From: Planctomycetaceae bacterium
Lineage (GTDB): Bacteria; Planctomycetota; Planctomycetia; Pirellulales; Pirellulaceae
Direction of reading: 5' to 3'
DNA length: 64,000 nt
NCBI GenBank assembly: GCA_002726515.1
Contig: PBTE01000178.1
Location: 1 to 64,000, forward strand
In this document: positions 17,876 through 27,093 of the stretch, in pieces
How positions within the stretch are numbered: the stretch's first letter is position 1
Layout: each line of letters starts with the position of its first letter
Program-made: the position numbers and the translations under genes
Notes under the pieces: model-generated
The model's input: the letters and a program-made list of their open reading frames with translations, nothing else
The model's database searches: none
Told to the model about the DNA's origin: nothing

Positions 17876-19393
17876 ATGATCGATTCGAGTTCAACGGTAC
17901 CTTTGCTGGAAATGAAGGCCATCAGTAAATCCTTTCCTGGTGTGCGCGCGTTAAACAATGTGGACCTGACTCTTCATTCCGGTGAAGTACTTGCGCTGCT
18001 TGGTGAAAATGGCGCCGGCAAGAGCACTTTGATCAAAATTCTGGGCGGAGCACATACCCCGGATGAAGGGACTGTGTTTATTGATGGGAAACAAACTCGC
18101 ATGGACTCACCGACAGCTGCTCAACGGGCAGGTGTTGGCGTCATCTACCAGGACTTTAACCTTGTTCCTGCACTAACCGCCCGTGAGAACATTTTCCTGG
18201 GACAACATTCTCATCTTCTCGGTCGTACGAAGAAGAGCGAGGAACGCCGAAAAGCGGAATCGCTGTTCAAGCGGATTGGGATCGATGTAAATATCGAATC
18301 GCTGTGCCGCGATCTGCCGGTTGCTCAACAACAAATCGTTGCAATAGCGAAGGTCCTTTCTCTTGATGCCCGAATCGTTGTGATGGACGAACCGACTGCT
18401 GCATTGACACCACGGGAAGTCAAAGGACTTGCAGCAGTTATCGACGAATTGAAGTCACAGGGTATCGGTATCATCTATATCAGCCATCGACTCGACGAGA
18501 TCGAACAATTTGCCGACCGTATCACGGTACTTCGTGATGGAAAACACGTGGGAGGCAGGCCGATTGGTCAGATTACTCGTGACGAAATGATCGAGTTAAT
18601 GGTTGGTCGAAGTCTCGAAAACGAGTTTCCGAAAGCGAAATCGCAGGCCGGAGACGTCTTGCTAACCGTCAAGAACCTTTCCCGCGCACCGGTTGTGCAG
18701 AACATCTCCTTTTCCCTTCATCGCGGAGAGATCCTTGGATTCGCTGGACTCGTGGGAGCTGGACGCACCGAAACCGTGCGGTTGCTGTTCGGTGTTGATG
18801 CAAAAGAAAGCGGCGAGATCTGGCTTGATGGATCCAAGGTGAACATCACTAGCCCCGCCCAGGCAATCCGGCATGGAATCTGCCTGCTTACCGAAGATCG
18901 AAATTCACAGGGACTGGTCTCGGGAATGTCGGTTCAGGAAAATTTCGGCCTCGCTAATATGAAATGGTTTTCCAAGCTCGGTTTCGTGAATAGCAAGAAC
19001 GAAGGGTTGGCCTTCAACAATTATGTTGATCAGTTGACAATCAAAGTGACAGACGGCTCGCAGATTGCACAAACGTTGTCAGGCGGAAACCAACAAAAAG
19101 TGGTTCTTGCAAAATGGTTGCAGCAAAACGCGGAAGTTCTGATTTTTGACGAACCAACCCGGGGAATTGATGTTGGTGCAAAATACGAAATTTACCTCCT
19201 GATGAATGAATTGGCAGCTCAGGGAAAAGCAATTCTAATGATCAGCTCCGAGTTACCGGAAATACTTGGAATGAGTGATCGAATCATTGTGATGCATGAG
19301 GGAAAGGTCGCCGGCGAAATCACGGATCCCGCAGAGGTAACACAGGAAGACGTGATGCGATTGGCGACAGGGTCCGTGATGGCAACCATGTAA
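17876..19393 (+). CDS. Sugar ABC transporter ATPase (RbsA-like, two NBDs)
   Basis: 505 residues, the usual length for RbsA/MglA. First nucleotide-binding domain: Walker A GENGAGKST at 43-51, Walker B VVMDEPTAAL near 168, with a degenerate signature (LPVAQQQIVAIAK). Second domain: Walker A-like GLVGAGRTETV near 297, classical signature LSGGNQQKVVLAKW near 400, Walker B VLIFDEPTRGIDVG. The degenerate pairing is normal for the CUT2 family. It energises import of the ligand captured by the upstream lipoprotein. It begins 8 nt after the binding-protein stop and ends 18 nt before the permease start. Confidence 0.95.
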   Translation: MIDSSSTVPLLEMKAISKSFPGVRALNNVDLTLHSGEVLALLGENGAGKSTLIKILGGAHTPDEGTVFIDGKQTRMDSPTAAQRAGVGVIYQDFNLVPALTARENIFLGQHSHLLGRTKKSEERRKAESLFKRIGIDVNIESLCRDLPVAQQQIVAIAKVLSLDARIVVMDEPTAALTPREVKGLAAVIDELKSQGIGIIYISHRLDEIEQFADRITVLRDGKHVGGRPIGQITRDEMIELMVGRSLENEFPKAKSQAGDVLLTVKNLSRAPVVQNISFSLHRGEILGFAGLVGAGRTETVRLLFGVDAKESGEIWLDGSKVNITSPAQAIRHGICLLTEDRNSQGLVSGMSVQENFGLANMKWFSKLGFVNSKNEGLAFNNYVDQLTIKVTDGSQIAQTLSGGNQQKVVLAKWLQQNAEVLIFDEPTRGIDVGAKYEIYLLMNELAAQGKAILMISSELPEILGMSDRIIVMHEGKVAGEITDPAEVTQEDVMRLATGSVMATM

Positions 19394-19411
19394 AAGAGGA
19401 ATTTGTTGCGG

Positions 19412-20770
19412 ATGAAAAGGCTGCTGCAGAGCAAGTTAATAACCGACTACGGCATGGTCCTCGTACTGGTACTGCTTGGTGCACTGGTGACCTGGGCTAC
19501 GTGGGGTGAGCAACATCCGGATGATCCCGGGGCAGGAAAACACCTGGCCAACGGTATCGTCGAATTGCCGGGGGATGACACGCACGTGGCAGTTGTTGTT
19601 CGACAGACCAAAAGCGACACCGAGTATGCCGAGGCGATTGCAACTCAACTCAAAGACAAGGGAGTAACTGTTGCTGCAATCATCCAGGCCAGGACGCCAC
19701 GAGATGCAAGAGTCGAACTGGTGAAACTGGGTGAGCAACAAGTACGGGTGAATGCCATCGCGACGCACCACTTCTGCTTCAGTACGTGGGGTGTATTGCA
19801 GCAATCGGCACTCGACGGCCTTGCTGCAAATTATCCATCCCTGAAAGGTGTGAAGCCGTTTAAGCCAGCAAGCCGAATGGGTTCAACATTCCTCTCCAAG
19901 AAAAACCTGGTCAGTATCCTGAACCAGAATGCGCCGATCGCGATCATGGCGATCGGCATGACGTTTGTTATCATTACCGCCGGAATCGATTTGTCGGTCG
20001 GCAGCCTGATGGCACTCTCTGCTTTGATAACAGCCGTCTCCCTGCGAGACTGGTTTGGTGGTCCGCAAGCATCCTCGCTTGGACTTTACAGCGCGTTTGC
20101 TTCCGCGATGCTGGTTTGCACACTGTGTGGTGTGTTTGTTGGCCTGATGGTAACTTCGTTTCAAGTGCCACCGTTCGTGGTGACTTTGGCCCTCATGATG
20201 ATGGCACGCGGATGTTCGTTCATCCTCGCTGGCGGTGCAGACTCCGTCGACATTCAAGCCAGCGGTGCAGAACTGCTTTATAGCGGCACAATTTTTGGCG
20301 TGCCAAACCAAATCGTGCTGATGCTAGTGCTGTTTGTACTGGCGCATGTAGTGATGAGCCATACGGCACTGGGGAGGTACGTGTACGCGGTGGGTGGTAA
20401 TGCTCAAGCTGCACGGCTGTCCGGGGTTCCAGTCTTCCGGGTGATCATCGTTGTCTATGCGATTTGTGGTGCAGCAGCCGGATTGGCCGGTGTTCTGGAC
20501 GCCTCGCACTTTACAAGCGGCCGTCCAAAGGCTGGTGAATTTTATGAACTTCAGGTGATCGCAGCTGTCGTCGTTGGCGGCGCGAGCCTCATGGGCGGAG
20601 AAGGTAAAATCTTTGGCACGTTCATCGGAGCGATGATCCTTGCTGTGATTCAAAACGGTTTGAATATGCAGGGGGTCGATTCGTATCGTGCAAATGTTGT
20701 TTATGGTGCCTTGATTCTGGTCGCCGTGCTGTTGGACCAACTGCGAAACCGGAGTTCGCGCTGGGCGTAA
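19412..20770 (+). CDS. Sugar ABC transporter permease (RbsC-like) with large extracytoplasmic insert
   Basis: 452 residues from the ATG at 19412 (AGAGGA 11 nt upstream; TTG codons at 19403 and 19406 are alternatives), against about 320-350 for typical RbsC. After the first membrane segment (MVLVLVLLGALVTWATW, about 14-30) comes about 110 hydrophilic residues with alternating beta/alpha pattern (HVAVVVRQTKSDTEYAEAIA; LKDKGVTVAAII). Then the normal BPD_transp_2 permease starts at LVSILNQNAPIAIMAIGM with the conserved GIDLSVGS, and later RGCSFILAGG and GRYVYAVGGNAQAARLSGV. The inserted part faces the periplasm by topology and looks like part of a sugar-binding-protein lobe. It is last in the transporter operon; the dehydratase gene follows after 116 nt. 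Confidence 0.92.
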   Translation: MKRLLQSKLITDYGMVLVLVLLGALVTWATWGEQHPDDPGAGKHLANGIVELPGDDTHVAVVVRQTKSDTEYAEAIATQLKDKGVTVAAIIQARTPRDARVELVKLGEQQVRVNAIATHHFCFSTWGVLQQSALDGLAANYPSLKGVKPFKPASRMGSTFLSKKNLVSILNQNAPIAIMAIGMTFVIITAGIDLSVGSLMALSALITAVSLRDWFGGPQASSLGLYSAFASAMLVCTLCGVFVGLMVTSFQVPPFVVTLALMMMARGCSFILAGGADSVDIQASGAELLYSGTIFGVPNQIVLMLVLFVLAHVVMSHTALGRYVYAVGGNAQAARLSGVPVFRVIIVVYAICGAAAGLAGVLDASHFTSGRPKAGEFYELQVIAAVVVGGASLMGGEGKIFGTFIGAMILAVIQNGLNMQGVDSYRANVVYGALILVAVLLDQLRNRSSRWA

Positions 20771-20886
20771 AAAGCATGCAGAAATCCCCAAACCAATATG
20801 ACTGCTCCGAGCGATGAAACAGGTTCCGGCCGCCCCTCGCCAAATCTACAACCACTTAACCCCATGTCAAACACGAGAGTCGACGC

Positions 20887-22077
20887 ATGAAAATCACCGC
20901 CTGTAAGATCTACAAATTCAGCGTGCCCCTCACCAGCCAGTCGATCGACCCTCACACGGGCCACCGGATGTCGAGCACGACCAAGACCTGGCTATTCTTG
21001 AAACTGGAAACCGACGCGGGAATCGATGGCTGGGGCGAGGGCTCCGGTGAATGGCTTGTGCCCTCTGTCGACGCTGCGTTACGCGCCTGGTTCCCCCTGC
21101 TGATTGATCAGGATCCACTTCAGGCAGAGGCTTTGAGCGAAGATATTACCAACCGCCTGCCGTGGAAAGGCGGTCCCGTGTTCGGCACAGCCATCGCCGC
21201 CATCAACATGGCCCTGTACGACATTACCGGCAAAGCCTGGAACGTTCCGGTTCACACCATTCTGGGTGGAAAACGGCGAGACCGAATCCGTGTGTACGAC
21301 AATGGCGGCGTGTCATTTGAATCCCCTGAACAGGCCGAACAAGCCGCTACCAGGGCACAGGCACAAGGTTACGACGCGGTCAAAGGCAACCCCCTGGAAA
21401 CGCGTATGAGTCCCATGGACCAGGGGGCCATCGATCACTCGCTGGCTTGTGTGGCCGCTGTACGAGAAGCCCTTGGTCCGCAAGCCGATATCATGCTCGA
21501 CAGTCATGGCAGTCCGACACCCGAGTTGAGCATCGAATTTGCGAGGCAGGTTGCACCCTATCGTCCGCTCTTTATCGAAGAACCGGTAAAAGTCGGCTCG
21601 GTGGAAGCACTGCAAGAGGTGTCCCGAAAAAGTCCTGTACCAATCGCAACGGGTGAAAAGCTTTTCACGATACGTGAATTCAAAGAATTGATCGATTGCA
21701 GGGCGTGCGCAGTGCTGCAGCCTGATCTAAATCACTGTTTTGGTATCTCAACGTTGGTCGAAATCGCCAAGCTGGCCAACCATGAGCAATTGCTCATGGC
21801 ACCACACAACGCCTCGGGCCCAATCAACACCGCCGCCACATTTCACGCCGACGCCGTGATGAACAATTTGCTCATTCAGGAGACCTCCGCGCAATACTTC
21901 AGTCTCTTCGATCACTACGTCGATCACGACATGGTGGTGAAGGATGGTTTTGTTCAGCTCTCCGACCGTCCCGGCCTGGGTATCGAAGTCAAAGAAGCCG
22001 ATGTGGCCCAAGCTCCTTACGAGGAGATGGCCTACCGCCAGTACCTCCACGCCGACGGAAGTTGGAAAGGCTGGTAG
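20887..22077 (+). CDS. Enolase-superfamily sugar-acid dehydratase (galactonate dehydratase-like)
   Basis: 396 residues. Mandelate-racemase/muconate-lactonizing enzyme architecture: N-terminal capping domain to about 125 and a TIM barrel. Metal ligands and acid/base residues are readable: D205-x-H207 in IMLDSHG, E231/E232 in FIEEPV, E257 in ATGEK, H307 in MAPHNASG. The D-x-H motif plus the later His is what galactonate- and mannonate-type dehydratases use for Mg2+-assisted syn/anti elimination from an aldonate, giving a 2-keto-3-deoxy acid. The neighbouring sugar transporter, SDR and SMP-30 lactonase support a sugar-acid substrate; which one cannot be read. Confidence 0.92.
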   Translation: MKITACKIYKFSVPLTSQSIDPHTGHRMSSTTKTWLFLKLETDAGIDGWGEGSGEWLVPSVDAALRAWFPLLIDQDPLQAEALSEDITNRLPWKGGPVFGTAIAAINMALYDITGKAWNVPVHTILGGKRRDRIRVYDNGGVSFESPEQAEQAATRAQAQGYDAVKGNPLETRMSPMDQGAIDHSLACVAAVREALGPQADIMLDSHGSPTPELSIEFARQVAPYRPLFIEEPVKVGSVEALQEVSRKSPVPIATGEKLFTIREFKELIDCRACAVLQPDLNHCFGISTLVEIAKLANHEQLLMAPHNASGPINTAATFHADAVMNNLLIQETSAQYFSLFDHYVDHDMVVKDGFVQLSDRPGLGIEVKEADVAQAPYEEMAYRQYLHADGSWKGW

Positions 22078-22133
22078 GAGTCAATCCTTGATCGCTGATG
22101 ATTCAAAACCCGAAAGCTCGCCACTGGCAGTCA

Positions 22134-23279
22134 CTAGGAAATGTGCGCCCCCCGGGTTTCGACGTAAACTGCATACAGTGACTGGCTGGCAGGCATGAAC
22201 AGTCGATTTCGTTTCGTGCCACCGAAACAGACATTTCCGCAAATCTCCGGTAACAGGATCTGACCAATGCGGACCCCTTCTTCCGGTTCGAAAATATGTA
22301 CGCCGTCGTATCCCGCTCCGACCCAGCCGGCGCTGGCCCAGATGTTGCCATCCTCATCGGCCCGGATACCATCGGCAAAGCCGGCCATTTGTTCACCGTT
22401 CAGCTCCAGTGACATGGAAGCAAATTCTCTTCCCCTGGCCAACTTCTTTTCATTGACCACATCCCAGACGCGAATATTTTTGGGAGCGTCACTGTAGTGC
22501 GATGACCCGGTGTCAGCCACATAAATTTTTTTGTAGTCGGGCGAAAAGCAAAGCCCATTGGGTTTGAAAATATCGTCCGCCACCAGATAGAGCTTGCCGG
22601 TATTTCCATCGATGCGATAAATCGCCTCCTTCTGATAGGGCTGTACCGTGTCCGATTCGGCACGCGCACCTTCATAGTCCATCAGGCCTCCATAACCCGG
22701 GTCCGTAAACCAGATGTCACCGTTGGGATGAACCGCACCGTCATTGGGGCCATTTAATGATTTTCCACCGTAGCTGCTGGCTAACACCTGCCGTTTCCCG
22801 TCGTGTCCATAACGAGCGACACTGCGAGTCAGGTGTTCGAAAGAAATCTGGCGCCCCTGCCAGTCGAACGTATTTCCATTGCTGTTGTTGGAGGGAAAAC
22901 GAAATTTACTGACATGTCCGTCTTCCTCCAACCAGCGATGCTGACAATTGTTGGGAATGTCGCTCCACACCAGATAACGGCCCACAGCGTTCCACGCCGG
23001 ACCCTCGGCCCACAAGGTTCCACGGTGCAGACGCAAAATCGGCGAGTTCCCCAATTTGTATCTCTTGAACCGATCGTCCAGTACCACGACGTCCGGCTCC
23101 GGGTAACGGACCGGTTCTGCCTGGGGGCTATAATCCCTGGCCGAAACGGCCGAAGCGGCTGATGCTGTGGCCGAAGCAACCAGGCCGAAAAACGACCGAC
23201 GGCGCAATTTCCATGGATCGGTAATGTGTTCGGTTTCCGGCAAATCGACATTCGTTTTTTTCGTAAGCTGCTGGCTCAT
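22134..23279 (-). CDS. SMP-30/gluconolactonase family protein with Tat signal
   Basis: 381 residues from the ATG at 23279, which has AAGGA 7 nt upstream. The longer frame to 23576 would add 99 residues that bury the signal. The N-terminus has a twin-arginine motif (LRRRSFFGLVASATASAASA, about 25-44). The body is a six-bladed beta-propeller of the SMP-30/LRE type: GPAWNAVGRYLVWSDIPN near 95, GPNDGAVHPNGDIWFTDPGYGG, KPNGLCFSPDYKKIYVADTGSS, and FADGIRADEDGNIWAS with the metal-binding Asp. Expected activity is hydrolysis of a sugar lactone in the periplasm. It is convergent with the dehydratase (56 nt apart) and separated by 265 nt from the DUF1501 gene. Confidence 0.9.
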   Translation of the reverse strand: MSQQLTKKTNVDLPETEHITDPWKLRRRSFFGLVASATASAASAVSARDYSPQAEPVRYPEPDVVVLDDRFKRYKLGNSPILRLHRGTLWAEGPAWNAVGRYLVWSDIPNNCQHRWLEEDGHVSKFRFPSNNSNGNTFDWQGRQISFEHLTRSVARYGHDGKRQVLASSYGGKSLNGPNDGAVHPNGDIWFTDPGYGGLMDYEGARAESDTVQPYQKEAIYRIDGNTGKLYLVADDIFKPNGLCFSPDYKKIYVADTGSSHYSDAPKNIRVWDVVNEKKLARGREFASMSLELNGEQMAGFADGIRADEDGNIWASAGWVGAGYDGVHIFEPEEGVRIGQILLPEICGNVCFGGTKRNRLFMPASQSLYAVYVETRGAHIS

Positions 23280-23544
23280 GGAAAATCCTTCGAATAGGGA
23301 AGAGTGGAACAACGGGAAAGGAGCGGAGTTTGCAGGCTGGAGGTTGCCTCCGAGTTTATTCCACGGCCGTTCTAAGTTCAAGGATTCGGTGTCAGAAGAA
23401 ATCGAAGGACCCGGGGCACACAACTTCTTCGTGAGGCTCCGGTTTCTATCCTGATCCCTGCGGTATCTGCTGAAATGCGGCCAATTGGCGACCGCCAGAT
23501 TTCCACTGAAACACCGAGATGAGAGGCGCAAAAAACGCAGGCGT

Positions 23545-24933
23545 TCAGGCCACGATGTCTTCGACGACGTCGCCATACAAGTCGGTCAAGCGAAAATCGC
23601 GGCCCGAATAGTGATAGGTCAGACGGGTGTGATCCAGGCCCAGCAAATGCAGAATGGTGGCATGCAAATCATGCAAATGCACTTTATTTTCCACGGCTTC
23701 ATAGCCCAAGGGGTCGGTTTCGCCGTAGCTCAAACCGCCACGGACGCCGCCACCGGCCAACCATACCGTGTAGCCGTCTGCATTGTGGTTGCGACCGTCT
23801 TTTCCTCCCCCGTCAAGCGCCTGCTGTTCAGGCTGCCTTCCGAATTCGCCTCCCCACAGAATCAACGTATCCTCCAACATTCCCTGTCGTTCGAGATCCG
23901 TCAGAAGCGCAGCCACGGGCCGGTCAATTTCATGGCAGCGGTCCGCCAATAGATCAATCTTTGAGTGGTGGTCCCACCCCGTCAAACTCAATTGAATAAA
24001 ACGCACACCCGCTTGTGCGAAACGTCGCGCCAGCAAACACTGTCGTCCGAACCCATCGGTGGGACCTTCGCCGATTCCATACATGGCCAGGGTTTCAGGT
24101 GACTCACTGGACAGATTCATACTATGCGGAAGCGCTGTCTGCATGCGAACTGCCAACCCGAGGGAATCGATTGCACCTTGCACGTCCTGAACCGCCCGGG
24201 TCCGCTCGAGCAATGCCTGGTTGAAACTTTGAATGAGCCTCAATTGTCCCGCGACGACGGGGGCCGGAATGCCCGGAGAACTCACGTTGTCAATGGAAAC
24301 ATCTTTCAGGGATTCTTTAATCCATCCGATGCGTGTTGCCTGATAAGTGCTTGGAAGAAAAGCACTACCGTAGTTGGAAGGACCTCCAAATATCCGCGTG
24401 GGATTGATCGTGATGAAACCTGGCAGGGACTCGTTGACGCTTCCCAATCCATACAGCACCCAGGCGCCCATGGACGGACGCGTGGACTGGAAGGCACCCG
24501 TGTGGAGCATCGGCACCGCCAAGGGATGAGCCGAGCTCTCGGTGTGCATGCTGCGCACGACACACAGTTTGTCCGCGTGTTGCGCCAAGTGAGGCAACAG
24601 TTCTGACGCAATCCACATTCCACTTTCACCCTGCTGCGTGAACTTCCACCGGGGCCCCATCAAGATGGCGCCTTCGTTCTTGCCCTCTTTGCCATGCCGT
24701 TTTTTTAACTCGGGTTTGTAGTCGAAAAGATCGTGCTGAGAGGGGCCACCATCCATAAACATGAAGATCACACGCTTGGCACGCGGCTTGAAGTGGGATT
24801 TTGGAAGCTCCCGAGTGTTTTCTCTCGCAGCGGCTGACGAGCCACAGAGCGCTGAGAGCGCCAGAGAACCGCAGCCTGCCATCGATCGCTGCATCCAGCC
24901 CCGACGCGTTAGAGGCCGTTGAGAAAATTGCAT
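23545..24933 (-). CDS. DUF1501 family protein with Tat signal (second module)
   Basis: 462 residues. Twin-arginine signal LTRRGWMQRSMAGCGSLALS near 8-27. DUF1501 core motifs: VIFMFMDGGPSQHDLFDYK near 55, SSAHPLAVPMLHTGAFQ, FGRQCLLARRFAQAGVRFIQLS near 300, GWDHHSKID, LWGGEFGRQPE near 370 and KDGRNHNADGYTVWLAGG. It starts 3 nt after the stop of the upstream PSD1 gene with GGGAG 7 nt before ATG, so the two are translationally coupled. It is clearly divergent from the copy at 7934, so the two modules are not a recent duplication. Confidence 0.93.
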   Translation of the reverse strand: MQFSQRPLTRRGWMQRSMAGCGSLALSALCGSSAAARENTRELPKSHFKPRAKRVIFMFMDGGPSQHDLFDYKPELKKRHGKEGKNEGAILMGPRWKFTQQGESGMWIASELLPHLAQHADKLCVVRSMHTESSAHPLAVPMLHTGAFQSTRPSMGAWVLYGLGSVNESLPGFITINPTRIFGGPSNYGSAFLPSTYQATRIGWIKESLKDVSIDNVSSPGIPAPVVAGQLRLIQSFNQALLERTRAVQDVQGAIDSLGLAVRMQTALPHSMNLSSESPETLAMYGIGEGPTDGFGRQCLLARRFAQAGVRFIQLSLTGWDHHSKIDLLADRCHEIDRPVAALLTDLERQGMLEDTLILWGGEFGRQPEQQALDGGGKDGRNHNADGYTVWLAGGGVRGGLSYGETDPLGYEAVENKVHLHDLHATILHLLGLDHTRLTYHYSGRDFRLTDLYGDVVEDIVA

Positions 24934-24936
24934 GGG

Positions 24937-27093
24937 TTAGCTCCCGGCTGACTCATCCACATCGACGAGGTAGCGAAATTCGGCACAACCAAAAAGTGCC
25001 CGGAACACAGCCGACCAGGCAATCACCTCTGCCGGCTGTTTTGTTTCAGCACCCGTCTGATCCATCTTTTCTACCTGGCTGACCAATTCCAGAATTCCCG
25101 CTATTTCGTCTTCACGCGGCGTCCGTGTGAGTGCCCAGCGATGAGCTGTTGCAGCACGCAAGCGGTTGTTCGCTTGATTCTTACTTAAAAGCCGCTCCGC
25201 GGCCAGCTGCGCAAACCGGATGACATCCGGATCGTGCTGCAGGTAGAGGTCCTGGGTCGGCACCGCCGTGGCAGTGCGACTACCGTTGACTAAATTTGGT
25301 GAAGGAAAGTCGAACAGTTCAAATATTTTCGGCAAATAGTCACGAACCACCGGCAGGTACACGCTCCGATGGTTGCTGGGTGGTTGCAGTAGATCCAATT
25401 CCACGTCACGTACCAGGCGATCTCCCAAACCGGTCACCGTCGAACCGACAGGTGGTGCCAAGTCGAGGCTCCCACTTACCAGCAACATCGAATCCCGAAT
25501 CGCCTCAACCTGCAGTCTCCGTGGCGACATGCGCCAAAGGTACCGGTTGTCCGCATCCAACTGGTTGCCTGCCTCCGACACCTGGCTACCCAATCGATAA
25601 GTACGGCTGCACACGATCGATCGGATCAGACGCTTGTTTGACCAGTCACTGTGCATTTTCCATGCAAGGCGGTCAAGCAATGCGGGATGGCTGGGAGGTT
25701 TTCCAAGGGCCCCGAAATTGTCCACCGTCTCCACCAGTCCACGTCCAAATAGATGATGCCAGATACGGTTAACCATGACCCGAGCCGCGAGAGGATTCTG
25801 TTTGTGAGTGATCCACCGGGCAAGCTCCAGTCTGCCGCTCTGCCCGTCGGACGGCAAGGCTGCAGTATCGATTGTCAGGCAAGTCAGAAAACCACGGGGA
25901 ATTTCCTCGCCGACAAGTTCCGTCGGGTTTCCGCCCGAGGCAATCTTGGTACCACTGGGAGCATCGCGATCGCACATCGAAATCGTATACGCTGGTCGCG
26001 GTGGGCGAGCCGATTCCAGCTGTTCTTTATGCTCGGTCAGCTCAACATTTTCCGCTTCAATTTTCGCCATCTTGACTCGGATCGAGTCCACCTCTACCTG
26101 CTGCCGATCCGAATCACCATCAAGTTCCTGACTTTCTATCTCTGAGAGCCGCTTCCGTTCTTCATCGAGTTGGGTACATTGTTTCTCCAATTCCTCGGCC
26201 GCAACCTTAATTTTCTCCTCATGCCGTTCTGCTACGTTGTGCAGTGCCTGGGCACCTGTTCCGATGGGTAGCACTGTGGTGGGATGGTTGCTGTACCTCT
26301 GGGAAATAGTCCCGTACAACGGTTGCGAACTATAAAAAATCCCCGCCAGGGAATAATAATCCCGCATGGAAATGGGGTCCATTTTGTGATCGTGACAGCG
26401 GGCGCAAGAAACCGTCAGTCCCATTACAGCGCGCATCGTCACATCGATTTGTTCGTCAACAACATCTGCTCGAAATTCGGTTTCATTGGCGTAATGGCGC
26501 TTGGGTCCCAACGCAAGAAAGGCAGGAGCAATTTTCAACGCCTTATCCTGGCTATGCTCCTCTTTCGCCAACAAATCACCGGCCAGTTGTTCCTGCAGAA
26601 ACCGGTCGTAGGGCTTATCAACGTTAAATGCCTCGATCACGTAGTTGCGGTAGGGCCAGGCGTGAGGATAGGTGAAGTTGAACTCTTTGCCGCTGGACTC
26701 TGCGAAGCGAGCCACGTCCAGCCAATGGCGTGCCCACTTCTCACCAAACTGCGGAGATGCGAGCAAGCGGTCGACCAAGCGTTGAAATCGATCGGGGCGT
26801 TCATCGGCCAGGTAGTCATTCACGTCGGCCGGATCCGGCGGCAGGCCTGTCAAATCGAAAGAGGCGCGGCGGATGATAATCAACGGACCAGCGTCACCGA
26901 CCGGGGTCAATTCCAGAGCTTCTAAGCGAGCCAGCACGAAAGAATCCAGATCGCTGGTAGGCCAATCGGCCTGCCGAACCGCGGGCACCTCTTCTTGTAG
27001 AAGCGGCTGAAGTGACCAGAGTTCTTCCCCGCCAGCCGGAAAAGCTGCTAGCAACAATACTATCGCCGTGAAGTAGCAGGTGGGATAATTCAT
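24937..27093 (-). CDS. PSD1-family protein: DUF1549 + DUF1553, short form
   Basis: 718 residues from the ATG at 27093 (a TTG 15 nt earlier is possible). Signal peptide in the first 22 residues (CYFTAIVLLLAAFPAGG). DUF1549 about 45-260 contains SDLDSFVLARLEA, RRASFDLTGLPPDP, WARHWLDVARFAESSG and the cysteine motif VSCARCHDHKMDP. A coiled-coil segment near 305-365 (charged Glu/Lys/Gln helices) links to DUF1553 with NPLAARVMVNRIWHHLFGRGLVETVDNFG near 425. Unlike the gene at 2836 it lacks the N-terminal haem domain and WD40 repeats. It forms a two-gene unit with the DUF1501 gene downstream. Periplasmic; biochemical role unknown. Confidence 0.93.
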   Translation of the reverse strand: MNYPTCYFTAIVLLLAAFPAGGEELWSLQPLLQEEVPAVRQADWPTSDLDSFVLARLEALELTPVGDAGPLIIIRRASFDLTGLPPDPADVNDYLADERPDRFQRLVDRLLASPQFGEKWARHWLDVARFAESSGKEFNFTYPHAWPYRNYVIEAFNVDKPYDRFLQEQLAGDLLAKEEHSQDKALKIAPAFLALGPKRHYANETEFRADVVDEQIDVTMRAVMGLTVSCARCHDHKMDPISMRDYYSLAGIFYSSQPLYGTISQRYSNHPTTVLPIGTGAQALHNVAERHEEKIKVAAEELEKQCTQLDEERKRLSEIESQELDGDSDRQQVEVDSIRVKMAKIEAENVELTEHKEQLESARPPRPAYTISMCDRDAPSGTKIASGGNPTELVGEEIPRGFLTCLTIDTAALPSDGQSGRLELARWITHKQNPLAARVMVNRIWHHLFGRGLVETVDNFGALGKPPSHPALLDRLAWKMHSDWSNKRLIRSIVCSRTYRLGSQVSEAGNQLDADNRYLWRMSPRRLQVEAIRDSMLLVSGSLDLAPPVGSTVTGLGDRLVRDVELDLLQPPSNHRSVYLPVVRDYLPKIFELFDFPSPNLVNGSRTATAVPTQDLYLQHDPDVIRFAQLAAERLLSKNQANNRLRAATAHRWALTRTPREDEIAGILELVSQVEKMDQTGAETKQPAEVIAWSAVFRALFGCAEFRYLVDVDESAGS

